Positions 46,848 through 59,484 of a stretch of DNA of 64,000 nt are shown here, piece after piece. The number at the start of each line of letters is the position of its first letter. The stretch's first letter is position 1. The position numbers and the translations under genes are program-made. Where the stretch lies: contig NW_026252098.1 of NCBI RefSeq assembly GCF_025399195.1, forward strand, positions 186,001 to 250,000, read 5' to 3'. Under the pieces are notes generated by a model, which was given only the letters and a program-made list of their open reading frames with translations, searched no databases and was not told where the DNA came from. The stretch comes from Umbelopsis ramanniana AG. Its lineage: Eukaryota; Mucoromycota; Umbelopsidomycetes; Umbelopsidales; Umbelopsidaceae.

Positions 46848-47601
46848 ATGAGTGACAATGAACGCACTGGACCAGCGGCCGACGATGAACTCTCGCTTCC
46901 AAAAGGTAAATTTTGTCACAAATCTGTGATTTACGCCAAATAGGTCATCGATCGCGACCATTTCCGTAAAAGCTGGAAAATGACAAAATCCATTCAACGA
47001 ATTCGTCCCACTAATCAACGCACATTTTCCATTACCATCTTGTCATTAAGCTACGGTGCAAAAGCTCATAAGTGAAATGATGCCTGGAGATATTGTTTGT
47101 GCTAAAGACACCCGCGATCTTTTAATTGATTGCTGCGTAGGTAAGCTGTCACTCAAGACATCTGGATCAGACTAACCATGCAAAAAAAAAAAAAGGTTAA
47201 CTTTTATCTGTCTCGCCCAGAATTTATACACCTTATCGCATCAGAGGCAAACGAAATATGTGAAAAAGAGACCAAGAAAACTATAGCAGGAGAGCACGTT
47301 ATATCGGCACTACAAACTTTAGGTTTTGAAGACTATGTTGAGGAGGTGGATGAAGTATATAAAGAGCACAAGAAGCAGCAAAAGGTAGGCATATGTTTTC
47401 TTAGATTGTGCATCGATTGCGTAATATATGTATGGCTGAGCCACGTTTATTTCTTCACCCTTGCAAACTGCTGCATTACAGGACCGAGATAAGCGAAGTA
47501 CACGGTTGGAAAATTCGGGCATATCAGAGGAAGAGCTTTTGCGACAGCAAGAGCTCTTGTTTGAGAAATCGCGACTCAAGTTTGAAGCGCAAAATCAGTG
47601 A
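46848..47601 (+). CDS. DR1: DR1/NC2-beta histone-fold transcription regulator
   Basis: Beta subunit of negative cofactor 2, which binds TBP on DNA and controls RNA polymerase II initiation. Four exons (46848-46905, 47051-47140, 47221-47384, 47482-47601) give 143 residues, the usual length. The histone fold runs LPKATVQKLISEMMPGD, CAKDTRDLLIDCCVEFIHLI, ASEANEICEKETKKTIAGEH and VISALQTLGFEDYVEEV, followed by a basic and Gln/Glu-rich tail. Its partner NC2-alpha is not in the window. An A12 run lies inside the third intron just before its acceptor. Very confident assignment. Confidence 0.95.
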
Positions 47602-49550
47602 ACATAATTCTAGAAACCATAGTTAGCCAGCGCATAATATCAATTTATTTCTTTTCCCTTTCTGCCGTGCCAGAAGTTGCGCAAAAGTTCTTGGTTTTTG
47701 TGGTCGGTGATTATCACGCAACATATTAGACCGCATTTAGTCACACTGTGACCCAACATGGTATGCTACCACTCATGTATGCGCCTCAATACGTTGGGGG
47801 TGAAATGCCAATCGTCACCGGGGCTCAGGGCACCCTCGCTTCCAAGATTGGATATTAGTGACCGATACGATGAATGTTGCTGAGGAAGCAAAGCTAGCAC
47901 AAGCTGGGTATAGCGAAATTACTTCTTGGCCAGCCATTCTCAAAATTTGAATCTAACCGATAGCGACCACGCATCGAGATGGGGATATAGTTAAGTTGGC
48001 CGAGATCGCGCTTTTCGGAATTTGGGGATTGTGTTATGTTGGGGGCAGGGTTGACTTGTAGGATCAACCGGCATCACAGCAGCTGCCTTTACTGTAATTC
48101 ACTTTCATTAGCATGGAGTTTTGTCTTGCCGACCCAGCATCGCACAAACCAACGCCTCCGAAACCAGTTTCTTGAAATGGCGTTGTCATGGCGTATAGGG
48201 TTGGTGCAGGGTGCTCCCTTATGTGGTTTTCCCTGACCAAGGGAGGACAATATTGTAGCTCTTGACTGGAGGTTACATGTGCTTATATAACATGTAATAC
48301 GCTAGAAAACCAGGGTTTATACCACATTTAATATTCTTTCTTGCGAAAAATTCTTGGAAGAAAAAGATCTTGTGATAAAGATCCCCAATTTCGTAAGACT
48401 TTCGCAAATTGTTTGTTAACACCGGGTTTGTTCCTTAGCACACGAAAGCATGGCTAGTACATGCATAATGATCATTTAAATGGATATTAAAATACTCTTT
48501 ATTGAGATAGAGTTTGTTTTGGGTATAAACGTCGTACGTGTTCTCGATTAAATGTGCGAGATTTAAAAAAGTGAGAAGGCGAAAACTTATGTATCCCAGA
48601 CGAACGAGTAAAGAAGGCCGGAGGACATCGGTGTTTGAATATATGGTGGCACGCCCATCTCATGAATGTCATTGGTGGGCAAGCTCAGGGTCCAGCAGTC
48701 ACAGCAAGGGTCCAAGACAGTTTTTGTTAAGAAAAGCGGGATGACCAATGTGAGAGTAAAGCGTACCATGACGGTAAAAAAAAAAAAGAAAACTGTGTCT
48801 TAGCTTACGTTTCGACAACAAGCTATAGAAGAGTACGTGTAACATGACCAGTACGATGTGGATGATGATTATAATAGGGGCCTAGATGGACTGTAATTGG
48901 GATTGAAAGCCAGCCACCTGCTCAAATCCCTACCCTACCAAGGTGGGGCGTTTGTGCGTGAGTAAAGAATTAGAGAGTAGAGAGACGAGAATACCAGAAT
49001 AACTCATAACATTTATTGTACCACAATAAAAGTTCGCCATATATTGATAGAGCTACGACCACATTATCATTTTCCTTCATTGACTAGGTCTCCGAAAAAA
49101 ATCAGGTTATGACATTACTTGTTGACTAAAACCGAGATCGGGATATCATCTCTTTTTCTGAAACGAAATTGTGCGGGGCGCCACTAATTCTGAATATAAA
49201 CTATTATCAAGGGTTTACTCCTTTTTGTATTAGAGCCGCAAAAATATTGGTGAGGTGAGAATCTAAGGGTCCTACTTTAAGTCATGTGTACGTCTTTGAT
49301 AACCCTGATCCTTTTTGCGTACCACATAGATCAACAATTAGGCAACAAGGACTTCCTTTCTCATCTTCTCTTTCTTTTCGCACACAAAGTCGACGCTAAA
49401 ATACTACTTAAAATTTGAAACAACCATCCAAGCCGACTTATTAAAACTTACAGCAAAGTCAGGCTTCGAACTAGCTGCTACTCGTATTCATTTGCTACGT
49501 TGACTTGCTGCTTAGAGCTGTCACCTCAGTTTCAACATTTCGAAGTAGCA
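47602..49550. other. Gene-free region, 1.95 kb
   Basis: The longest stretch without a supported gene. I saw no tRNA (no convincing A and B boxes), no rRNA and no transposon open frame. It contains an inverted repeat (TTGCGAAA near 48352 against TTTCGCAA near 48403) and a palindromic TTACATGT/ACATGTAA pair near 48265-48290. The right-hand 500 bp probably form the promoter and leader of the Zn2Cys6 gene. Several short open frames have no domain character. Confidence 0.5.
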
Positions 49551-51062
49551 ATGTACAATCAGAATGGCAATGTGCCGTTCAGCTGGGCCAACGTACAACG
49601 AAGTCAAAATAGTGACTTACTTGAACCAGAGAACGAACCTACATCATCTTCATCATCACAAGCGTTCAACTATACGGAAAGAACCATTGCTATAGAACAT
49701 GCCCCATATAACTATTACGGAAGATACCAAGAAAGACCAGCAAACCCGGTACACTCAGGTGTACCTGTACAGGACCTGTCTCACCGACCAATGGTGAATG
49801 ACCTTCATGGACTGGTGAGCACAAATGCATTATTTGGCTGTGTTGCTTTCCTGTCTTACTTAGTACCCTTTGTGCCATAGGTCCCAGTCCCAAATTGGGA
49901 TGCATACAGCCCTCATACGGCAACACAGCAGGCAACTGCGGCTGTTCAATCGCTAGAACAAGTCCACCACCCTACTCACAATGTTCAATATCATCCATAT
50001 CACATGCCTCATGCGCAAGCGCCAGCATGGCCTTACTATAACCACCCATACCCAGATTATCCTCAACATACGCGTCGTAATAGTACTCCACCAAATTATC
50101 CAAATTCGGATAGTAGCGAGGTGACAGTCGGAAAGGCAAAGGTGCGTGTATCAAATGTTTCGCTTTGTGACAGGTGCTGCAAAGAAAATGAGGCGTCTTA
50201 CGATATAAAACATTTCTTCATTTAGCCACCGTATGTAATAAAGGCTTGCGCTTCGTGCAAAGCCTCACACGTCGCCTGCGATCCTGGACGCCCATGCCAA
50301 CGATGTATTCGTCTTGGCAAGACCGACACTTGCGTCGATGCGACAAGGAAAAAACGAGGGAGACCGAAGAATAGTACAAAATCACAACAACAGCAAGCAA
50401 CTTCTTCAATGACAGATAGTACTGGAAGTAGCTCTGCGGAAACGACACCACTTCACAAAGCAGCTAACAGAGATTTACCAGACCAGCTATTGGAATTGAG
50501 TCAAATACTGGGAGAGTACGAAGTCTCGTCTGGAGAGCAAACCCCAGCTGAATACCCCAACATGCTAGGCCATTCCTTAGGGAGAGTGTCAAGCCCCCCA
50601 GCCAGTGTTGAACGAAGAGTAACACCACTCAGTCCTTCAGCAGTTTTACGATCCTATGCTATGGATGGGCATTCATCCATTAGAAAACAAAAATCATTAC
50701 CGAGTTCTTTCTCCGCTCGCAGAGGCTCATCGACTTCACCTAACTCTTCTCCGAAGCGGCGGCATTCTCATCGTTCTACGTTCGAAGCCGCACAGACGAA
50801 TATTCAACCCGTCATGCTACAACACCATCAGTCTGTTCAATATCCAGGTGCTCAGCATCGTCCCACAGGTCAGCCTTTTAAATTTCAAGATACTTCTTTC
50901 ATCGATGTGCACGGCAGCACTCAAACGAGAATATCTTTGGCGCATACTTACTCAACTGCATCATCTGCTCCTTCGAGAGCTATTCATCCACTTTCTTCTC
51001 AATTTACTTACACCGATTCCGATCAAGAGATCGAGAATCAGAATATGCATCACAATCGATAG
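49551..51062 (+). CDS. Zn2Cys6 transcription factor with AT-hook
   Basis: Three exons (49551-49814, 49881-50141, 50226-51062) give 453 residues. The first about 175 residues are a Tyr/His/Pro/Gln-rich region without a domain. Exon 3 opens with PPYVIKACASCKASHVACD, and then GRPCQRCIRLGKTDTC completes six zinc cysteines in the spacing of fungal binuclear clusters. KKRGRPKNS follows directly, an AT-hook core. The rest is Ser/Pro-rich with ELSQILGEYEVSSGEQTP as a possible activation segment. No fungal-specific TF middle homology domain is visible, so this is a small, mainly disordered regulator. The ACxSCKxSHxxCD form recalls the Ert1/Rds2/AcuK group, but without its PAS-like domain. Confidence 0.88.
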
Positions 51063-51386
51063 ACATACGGCAGCTACAATTTTACTTCTCCTTCTCTAAT
51101 TAATAAGGGTCTCCCTTTTTTTTTTTATATGTATCTTGACTATTTTTTGACCATGCACGTATAGCATCGAGCGATGACATATGCCAAGGGTTTTGTAGAT
51201 AATTATAGGAGGTTAATGCATTTGAAAGAAATAACTTAAAAGATTTAACTTTCCCCACTGTATTTATGTTATTGCCAGCAGCGATGTGCAATGGTTGGTC
51301 TATCGGAATTTATATTATAAGATCTATTGGGGGGAGCCGAAGCGAAAGAAATGGGGTAACCACCATATAAAGTGTATAAAATGTGT
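51063..51386. other. Convergent intergenic region, 324 bp
   Basis: 3' ends of the Zn2Cys6 gene and of THG1. A T14-type run is near 51117-51128. Nothing else seen. Confidence 0.5.
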
Positions 51387-52600
51387 TCATTCATATTCTT
51401 GCGACGACACCAGAAGTTCTGGGTGCTTCTTCCAGAATTCATTGCCAATGATGTCATCATGCAACACGGTTGGAAGACGCTTTAATCGAATAACTTCTTC
51501 ACCACTTTTTTGTGATACAGATTTTACCTCGGTCTAGTGATGTTATAGAGTGAATAGATTAGTCTATCATGTTAATGTTGCCTTAAACTGTACATCAACT
51601 TACCTCTTGACGTATGATAACAGATCCCTTGCGGTAAACAGCGTCGAGGGTATTATAATTGATGTTGAAATCGCTGTACAAAATTTCGTTTTTATCCTTG
51701 GAAAATGTTCCCTGAACAAACGATATTGTGAGATATAGTTGCGGATTCGATGCTTTTGCGTAATCCAAAACCTACCCTCAACTTTTCTTCTGCTTCTTGT
51801 TCTGACTTTCCAGAGTGTACAATGGCCCAGAATGTTGTATTATACAGATTGTTGATGTGGCCTACGTCGTTCATAAAGAACAATGGGTTAGACTAGACAG
51901 AAATCCATACACAGCTGTTCATGACACTGCAAAAACTTACAATCTGCTTGCCGCCAGCTCAGATAGTCCCGTAGAATTCTTTGGGTGGGGTAGCATACTA
52001 ATCGTGCATCGAAGCAAGGTGGTACCAAAAGCTTAGTATCTGGGAAGTACTCTGCCCAGTGCATGGTATAATTTGATGCAAACAAACTGACGATGGTCGA
52101 TGTGATTTTGCTGCAAATTCATAGAAAAATGTGATCAGGTGGGGGCAACACAGTATAATAAATGATTCCTTATATTTACACATACCTAATTCTACGAGAG
52201 TAAAGAGTGCTTGAAGCTGGAAGAACAAAGCTTTGATGGTCTGATGTTAATCATGTGACTCGGCCAATGCACGGATCAATGAAATATGTAGCTGTATCTC
52301 ACCTGTATTCGTCACTTTGACCGTAAGCAATAATGATATCTCTTATGTTTCCAACAACTTCGAGGGCTGCTCTATTCATAAGGTGAATGGCTCTCAGATC
52401 GTTTGGCTTTTCGAACTTGTGCATGTCGGTAAAGCTTTGCCAGAATAAGTCAGTTAAAGGTCGGAGGCCTAGTGCGGCGCAGTAAACGATACCCACCCAT
52501 GAAAGCCTCTGCCGTCGATCCGAACCACCATCCATGTTCCAGGTAGCGCGGAATCGTCTAATTCAAATTGTTTGACGTATTCGTACCGAGATTTCGCCAT
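51387..52600 (-). CDS. THG1: tRNA-His guanylyltransferase
   Basis: Adds the essential G(-1) to the 5' end of tRNA-His by reverse (3'-5') polymerisation. Seven exons (52600-52497, 52434-52303, 52230-52186, 52110-51941, 51861-51776, 51711-51604, 51533-51387) give 263 residues, the family's usual size. Metal ligands sit in [12 protein letters not shown] and [46 protein letters not shown] and the C-terminal [20 protein letters not shown] also match the family. The joins across exons 1/2, 4/5 and 6/7 restore these motifs exactly. Head-to-tail with UGGT upstream on the same strand. Confidence 0.95.
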
Positions 52601-52840
52601 TGACTGATAGGTGTGCAAATGCTGTTACTTTGTGTCCCATTTTTTTTTTCTTGAAATGCTGCAGCGCAGAAACAGTCACTCTGTCACAATTCGACATGAT
52701 ATGCACACATACGCGACAAGTGTCACCTTGATGTTTTACAGACAGCTAATACGTACACTTCCATTACTTATTCGGCAAATGATAACTTTAAAATGGCCAT
52801 GGGTGGCATGATTCAAATATGCTTTATTTTTGAGGTATGA

Positions 52841-55800
52841 TTAGAGCTCATCTCTAAACTCTGCTCCTTGCTGTGAAGCTGGCTGCTGTTGGTCTCCCAT
52901 AGCATCCAAAGCTTCCACCAAATCCGCGGGGTCCATAGTGAATGCTGGTTGTTGCTCTTGCATTACCATGGTTTCTTTTGTGGATTCAGAAGCATCAGAA
53001 TCGTCTTTATCAGTAGACTTCTTCTTGTTCAACCTCTTTTGGAAGTCTGCCACTTCATTGTCGTATTTTTCCCATTCTGGGACTTGTCGGCGAGCTCTAT
53101 CTAGTTTCGGTTCCTTTGTCAATGGGTTGTTACACTACAAATGTGGAAATCAAATTAGTTTGCGGTGCACACAACTGAAATTACATTTATGCAAGCAGTC
53201 AATATGTGGCCATACCAAATCAATTGTTTTGGCTTTCTTCAAGCTCTCGTCGCTGCACCATGTCTCGCACCAAAGCCATTCTTGAGGTAAAGAGAAAATG
53301 GGGACGTCGTGTTGCATGTTATTTGGGAGATCCTGGTCCAAGTTGGCCAAAGAATTTGGATCAGCGCTAAGCTGTTGGTACTGGGCACGAAGACGGTCTC
53401 CTGCTGCCAATTGTCTGAAGCGAACTAGATCAACGACATACAAAGCGCTGTACAATCATGTATGAAACGTGTAAGAAAAAAAAAAGCCCAGGAATGTAAA
53501 ATCAAAAGCATGTCGCTTGCAAATCGGTGGCCCATTTACCTGATATGATATGGCTTTTCTTGCAAAAATTCCTTCCAGTATCCTTGCTTCCAGAAGCGGA
53601 AGCCGTCCATCTCTCGTCTATCATCGCAGAAAGGTGTATAGCCATATGGGGCTCCCTTGAGGTCCATATCCACAAGTTCCTTAAGATCAGTTCTCACAAT
53701 CTATGAAACTGTCAGTAATGGATGGCTACGATGGAAAAATCCATGGTTGACTATCCACAGTACGTACCTGATCAGCATCGACGAAAATAACCTTATCCAA
53801 GTTCAATGGGAAAAGCACATCTAAGAACAATATTTTGTAGCTGTTGAAAAAAGGTGAGTCCCAATACCGCATTCCATAGTAATGGTTATGTCGTGTTACG
53901 TACCCCCAAATTGTTCTCTGTCGTTCGGTTTGGCTTCTGAGCCAAGATGGCCACTTGTAGGTAACAAATTCGTATCTGAATCCGAATTCCTCTGCCATTT
54001 CTGGAATCAAGTCCTGTGTACATACACGACATTAGCTTCGTGTGTGCGCGGAAAGTTATCATCCTGTACCTCACACCATTATTTTACCTTAAACTTGGGA
54101 GATAAAAAGTTTTCAATGAACCAGAATTTAACAGTACTTTCAGTGTGCTCAAGAACGGAGAGAATCATAATGGACAAAAAGCGTTCGTACAGATGACCAG
54201 AGGCAACAGAAAAAATGTTGATTTCTGCATGAACAGTATCACTAACGCTCTGCTGTTCAGTTGTTTTGCTTTTGAAGATCCTGATGGTAAAGAAGTGAGC
54301 GACAATGCCACAAAAGGAAAAAGGCAGGGGTAAAAATATCTACTTACTTGCTCTTCCATGATGCCCAGGTTCCATCTTCTTTTCCATGAGACGGAGCCGT
54401 TGTGTCGCTAGTCGGTTCCAAAACATCTTCCCTCTCCTTGCCCTCGTATTTTCTTACACGTGGATATATGGTGGCACCTTGGAAAGTCAGAAGATCAATG
54501 CTATTACCAGAATCTTGGATAGAGGGACTGTTCCAGCCTTCGTTACCGACACTCTCAAGTTCATATACTTCCTTTGAACGACCCTCTCTGATAGAGAGTA
54601 ACCAGACACCGGGACTCGCTTTGAGCTGGAAGTAACCAAGGTTGGCCATGACAATAGTATCCGTCATGTTGGCTGCGGTTGCAGAGCCCATTACAAATTG
54701 AAGTCCACGGGGTGGGCCTTGACTGCTCATATCACGGCAGTGGCCCTCAACAAGGATGTATTCGAGTTCAAAAACAGCCGTAACACCGCTTTCTCTATGG
54801 GATTTATCAATGGCTTTGAGTAAGATGTTATCAAGATCGTAATTGGCAACCTTCGGTGTAATATGCCAGGACTTGATCTCTTCGGTACCAAGAGTATAAA
54901 GAGGATCTTCTGGAAGGTTGGCAAAGTAAGCGGTAGGATGCTCCAAATCGCCGTTTTCATCAAAGTGCAATTCACTATCCAAGACATATCGATAGAATCG
55001 TTTCAATGGGAGTTGCTCCAAGTTAAGAGAGGGGTTCAAGTAAATTTCCAGATATATGTCTTCGATCTTTGCCAAAACCTCAAGAATGGCTGACCATTTT
55101 TGTGCATTTTCACTGGCTGGATCCAAGATGACCCCAACTTGGTATTTGGCCGTGGAGATATCTCCTGAAACAATTCTGCAGTGTTCTCCATTCAACTTCT
55201 GGTAAATACGGTTTCGGGATTCTCCTTGGTGCTGTACGAAGATAGTAAAATCGCTAAATTGACTTGCTCGGCTAATGAGAGAAGTAAGCAGCATAACCAT
55301 ATCGGGGTCCAAGTTCTTCTGTTGATCGTACTGTTCATCAGAATGAAGGTTTGCATCGATTTGAATCTCTTGATAGGCGCGGGTGACGGGACCAATACGT
55401 CTCTTTGTCTCGTGCTCTACCAATAACTTAAAGTCATCATTCGTAAAGGTGATGCCATGGCCGACGATCTAAGTTATGTTTAAGTTAATCCAATGATCAC
55501 ATCCAGCGAGCATGCATAAACAAACACACTTACTCTGCCGTTGATAACCACGCCTTGGAAGTCTCGTTGAAGACCAGCATCGCTCAGTTTGCTAAATAGC
55601 TTGCTCCAATCCTTTGCATGTCCTCCGGTAATCATCTCAACAATAGGAGACCCAGCAGAGAATGCCTTGATCTGATCCACCAAACCAACATGGCCTTCAG
55701 TCTTGAGAGCAGCATCAAAAGTACTTTTGAGATCGTCGACTGAAATGTCTGCATCGTAAAGAGCTTGATAAATAACATTGGAAAGTTTAACTCCCGTATC

Positions 55801-58765
55801 CGGATCCGTCAACTTTGCACTTGCACTAAGGTTAGGGTTATGCATGATGGTTACTCGCACCGCTGGATTAGCAGCCTGGCAAGAAAAACGTTCGTCAGCT
55901 TGATCCAGATTTTCAAGAAAAAGGTCATAGTATTACTTACAGCAGCTTCTAAAGCAGTTTGCACGAGTTTAACGCCGTCAGCATCGTCCAAGTTCGCAAT
56001 AACCCAGATGGAGGTACTAGCAGCTTCAGGTGTTTGATCTAAAGGTATTGGATCATAAATACGCATGGCCATATGTCGAGTTATGTAGATCATCTTATAA
56101 ACTTACCTCGGTGTAGGTAATGCAAATTCTGAAGAGGATAATCGATTTTTTCCAATGGAAGTGTATTGAGGGGATTCAATTCTGATTCAACAATAAAAGC
56201 ACTGCGTCTTTTCTGAACGTTGGGCTGTGTCAGAACGTGCTCATATACATCGGTATCTCCTTTGATATCACCATAATAGATCTAAGCCGCATAAGTTAGA
56301 TATCTGTGTACTGAAGTTTGATGTTGTCTAGTATAAACTTACTTGACGAGCGATGTCTTGCATTTGTTGGCCCAGTCCCATATTCAAAATTTGCATCCAT
56401 GGCTACATAATATGGTTATCAACAGACTCACTCTACCATTCATAAAACATATTGAGCATATAATCATTACCTGATCTTCGGCTATCAAAAACAATTTGCC
56501 ATTGATGAAGACTGCTTGGTCACTGTTATCGTAAACAGAAAGTCGTCTTTGATATTTGGTAGTGTCTTCAATATATTCATCAAATCCATGAATGACTTGA
56601 TCAAACGTTTTTTGATTTTCGTCGCTGAATACGCTCTCTGATGTGGCATCAAAGGCGGCTTTCACGGTATCGAGACTAAATTGCTTCTCTTCTTTGCCAT
56701 GAGCAATTTGAAGAGCCTATTTGAACCAGTTAGTGAGCTGCATCGATTTTGTGTCTTACAATAAGCTGGATACAATAAATACCTCATTCATAAATTGTAT
56801 TGCAGCTGCTGCCCCATGTTCTTCCTTAAAATAGTGTACGCAAAGAGCCATCGATGTTTCTATAAATTTCGTCAGTTAATATGATAACTTCCTATCTGAG
56901 ATGGTAATCAAATACTGACCTGAGCTTTCTCTGTGACTTCCGAATTTGGGAACAACACCAAATCTAATAGGATAGCCTTTCTTAATCATATCTTGCACAG
57001 ATCCACCGATGGTTGCAGCCCAGTTGGGTTGCGATAGATCAACGGTAAAGAGTACATTAAAAATGTTTTTACGAATAGTACGTAATTGACCAGGGTAAGT
57101 AGGCTTCAAAAGCTACAATGAAAATGTTAATATTTTGAACCAGAGAAAGATTAACTCAACACAGTAATGCCGTTCCGTCTCTTACATCGAAAATATCATC
57201 CGGCCAATCAGAGTACCGATCATCGTTTTCAATATCATTCCACCAAATGACGATGTTTTCATCATCCGAATCGTCACGAACATCAAAGACATCGTCAGCC
57301 TCTTCATTGTTATTTTTTTGACTGGCAAGTGCAGGGTGGGTAAGCAGTGTAATGGCATCAGCCGGGGAGAGCCCAATGTCAATCAAGGCTTGAACAAGAA
57401 CTCGTTCCTTCTTCAATGAGGTCAATAGTCTGAAAAAAAAAAAGAAATTGAGTGTGAATCAAAGCAGTTCCACATCAAACATAGCCCAAGTCGTGAGATG
57501 AAGAACTTACGTGTAAGGGTCAATTTGATCCGCATCCAAGCTGATACCATTGAGCCACATCGCGTTCATTCCTGGTCGTACGCCAAAGGCTTGATTTGAA
57601 GAAATTTCCTTGAGTAAGGTTTGGTTGACCTCAACCTCAGTAAGGCTATTGGCATATTTCGGGAAATCCTGTGAGAGTTGCTTCAATGTGGATAAGGCGT
57701 CCTTGCTGTCGAGAATGAACTCCGCTGCCTTAATACCAAGATCTGATTGTCCGATTCTTCAGTTTAGTCACCAAGCAAAGTCGAAATGAAGACCAAAGCG
57801 CATTAAGCTCACCTTTGATTTGACCAGCGATCAAGGGTTCCATAGTAACCTTCTCAACGCCAAAAAGATTTTCTTCGATTTGTTTTCCAAAGTTGGCTAG
57901 CTTCTGTCTAATACCATTCGTCTCCTCTTTGGCACTCACGTCGCGATCATCGATGACCAAGTAGTCAGTATTCTTGAGTGCCAATTCAATTCCGTAACCA
58001 GACAATACAACTGTGTCGTTTACATTGCTGCCAGGCTTATAACGAATGATGTATGTGATTTTGTCTTCCTGAGCAGCCTTGTAAAGGATGTTGTGGAGGT
58101 CAGAGAATGCCGTCGACATGACATCACCATACAAGATAGCAGTCCCAGCTTCTGAGCTCGAGCTCGTAAAGATATGGTCAAAGGTAAGAACAGAATGATC
58201 ATGCAGGTCCTTTTTCTTGTTGGAACTGATTGCTTTCTGAAGCTTTTGTGAACCACAGAATTGCTGTCCGTCAAATTCCACCCAGCTCTCACATTTCTCG
58301 TCAAAGGCTATGTTGGCGGTATTATTCATTCTGGGAACGACAACATTGGAGTAGTAGTGATGATACGCTTCCACTTTGGGGGCTGTGGATCTCATTGACA
58401 ATGCCAGTTTCGTAATATCCATCAAGTCAGGTTTGAGGTAGTGCTTTTGCTGTATGATGTTTAGGAGCTCTGTGTACATATGCTGAGTGCTTTTTAAGTT
58501 TGGAGCCAACTCAACCAGATCAGATAGGAAGGGAAAGTAAGCAGAGCTATTCTCAGCCGACACATATTCTCTGCAAAGGACTTTGGTTAAATGGTGACAT
58601 TGAATACGGTTCCGCGAGGACGTAGACTTACAAGATCTCGAGTCCAAGATTGGGCGCGGTCCAAGGAGCTTGTACCTCCACTTGAACTGGAGGTGAAGTC
58701 TCGCTTGCAAATGCGTAGTTCAAGATAGCTGCCGTGCAAACGGACAGCAGACTTAATCTAACCAT
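52841..58765 (-). CDS. UDP-glucose:glycoprotein glucosyltransferase
   Basis: ER folding sensor that re-glucosylates misfolded N-glycoproteins for the calnexin cycle. Eighteen exons, from 58765-58632 to 53134-52841, sum to 1576 residues, matching the family. A signal peptide ([20 protein letters not shown]) is followed by the thioredoxin-like folding-sensor region and beta-sandwich domains. The C-terminal GT24 domain (from about residue 1230) has [55 protein letters not shown] (with the metal-binding DAD), APYGYTPFC and [23 protein letters not shown] segments. It ends AEFRDEL, an ER retrieval signal. An acidic loop ([16 protein letters not shown], near 57240-57300) interrupts the sensor region. 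No functional loss is visible. Confidence 0.94.
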
Positions 58766-59484
58766 TCTTTCTGCAAGCGTGTACTGTACAAAGAAGGAGT
58801 GGCGTGTCGTAAGATTTGGCGAGTTGCCAATTTCAAGGACCGCTTCAATGTTCCTTCGACACATTGCAGTAGCGGCACTTTCGCGTGGTCAAGGTTGCAC
58901 GGTTTGCTCACAAGCTAACGTGGTGGGCCAGAACAAGAATACATTATATTCAGTCAATTACTTATGCCAATGTATTACTATTTAACTGTGTTATAATAGG
59001 CAGACTAGAAACAACAGGTATTGCTAAACCATAGCCCAGTACTGAAGGTACGTCACGACAGTGTGCTTATGCGGCCCTTGAAATCAAGAGCACATCCCAG
59101 ACAACGAGCATCAGCTCCCCAACAGGTTGTAGACATTGTCGATAGGCTGAAAGAATCCACCCCACCACAGAAATATCAAAAAGGTTCAAGTGCTAAAAAT
59201 CAATGCAATCCCACAGTTACCATGCATCGAGAGGGCCACCTTACACTCATCAATTTTAAAAATGTCGCATCTATAATATTCCCAACCCAAAGATAAGGGT
59301 ATTGGGATGCGATGCCAGAATGATATAGGGCACATCTGTATCTTGGGTTCATGTCCAGGATAGCATGAAATGATTGGAACCAAAATAACCGTCGCAGAAA
59401 GACAAGTTCCGTCTCCGCTTGCTAGCAATTTTTACCAAGCCGAGCATAAGTTGGTGTCACTTCCGCAAATCGTTCCTGTACAGT
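58766..59484. promoter_or_regulatory. Divergent promoter between UGGT and the CARM1-type gene
   Basis: 719 bp without a gene between two divergent starts. On the UGGT side, ACGTGG lies at 58918-58923 and TACGTCA (TGACGTA on the UGGT strand) at 59049-59055. Both resemble bZIP/unfolded-protein-response cores, which would suit UGGT. Binding is not shown. Short open frames here have no domain features. Confidence 0.4.

Noticed and set aside
48880..48970. tRNA-like segment with a GGATTTGAGCAGG stretch on the minus strand.
   Set aside because: No acceptor stem, no proper A box and no cloverleaf could be drawn.
59021..59296. 91-codon plus-strand frame in the UGGT/CARM1 spacer.
   Set aside because: No domain and no splice link to the CARM1-type gene; read as a chance open frame.
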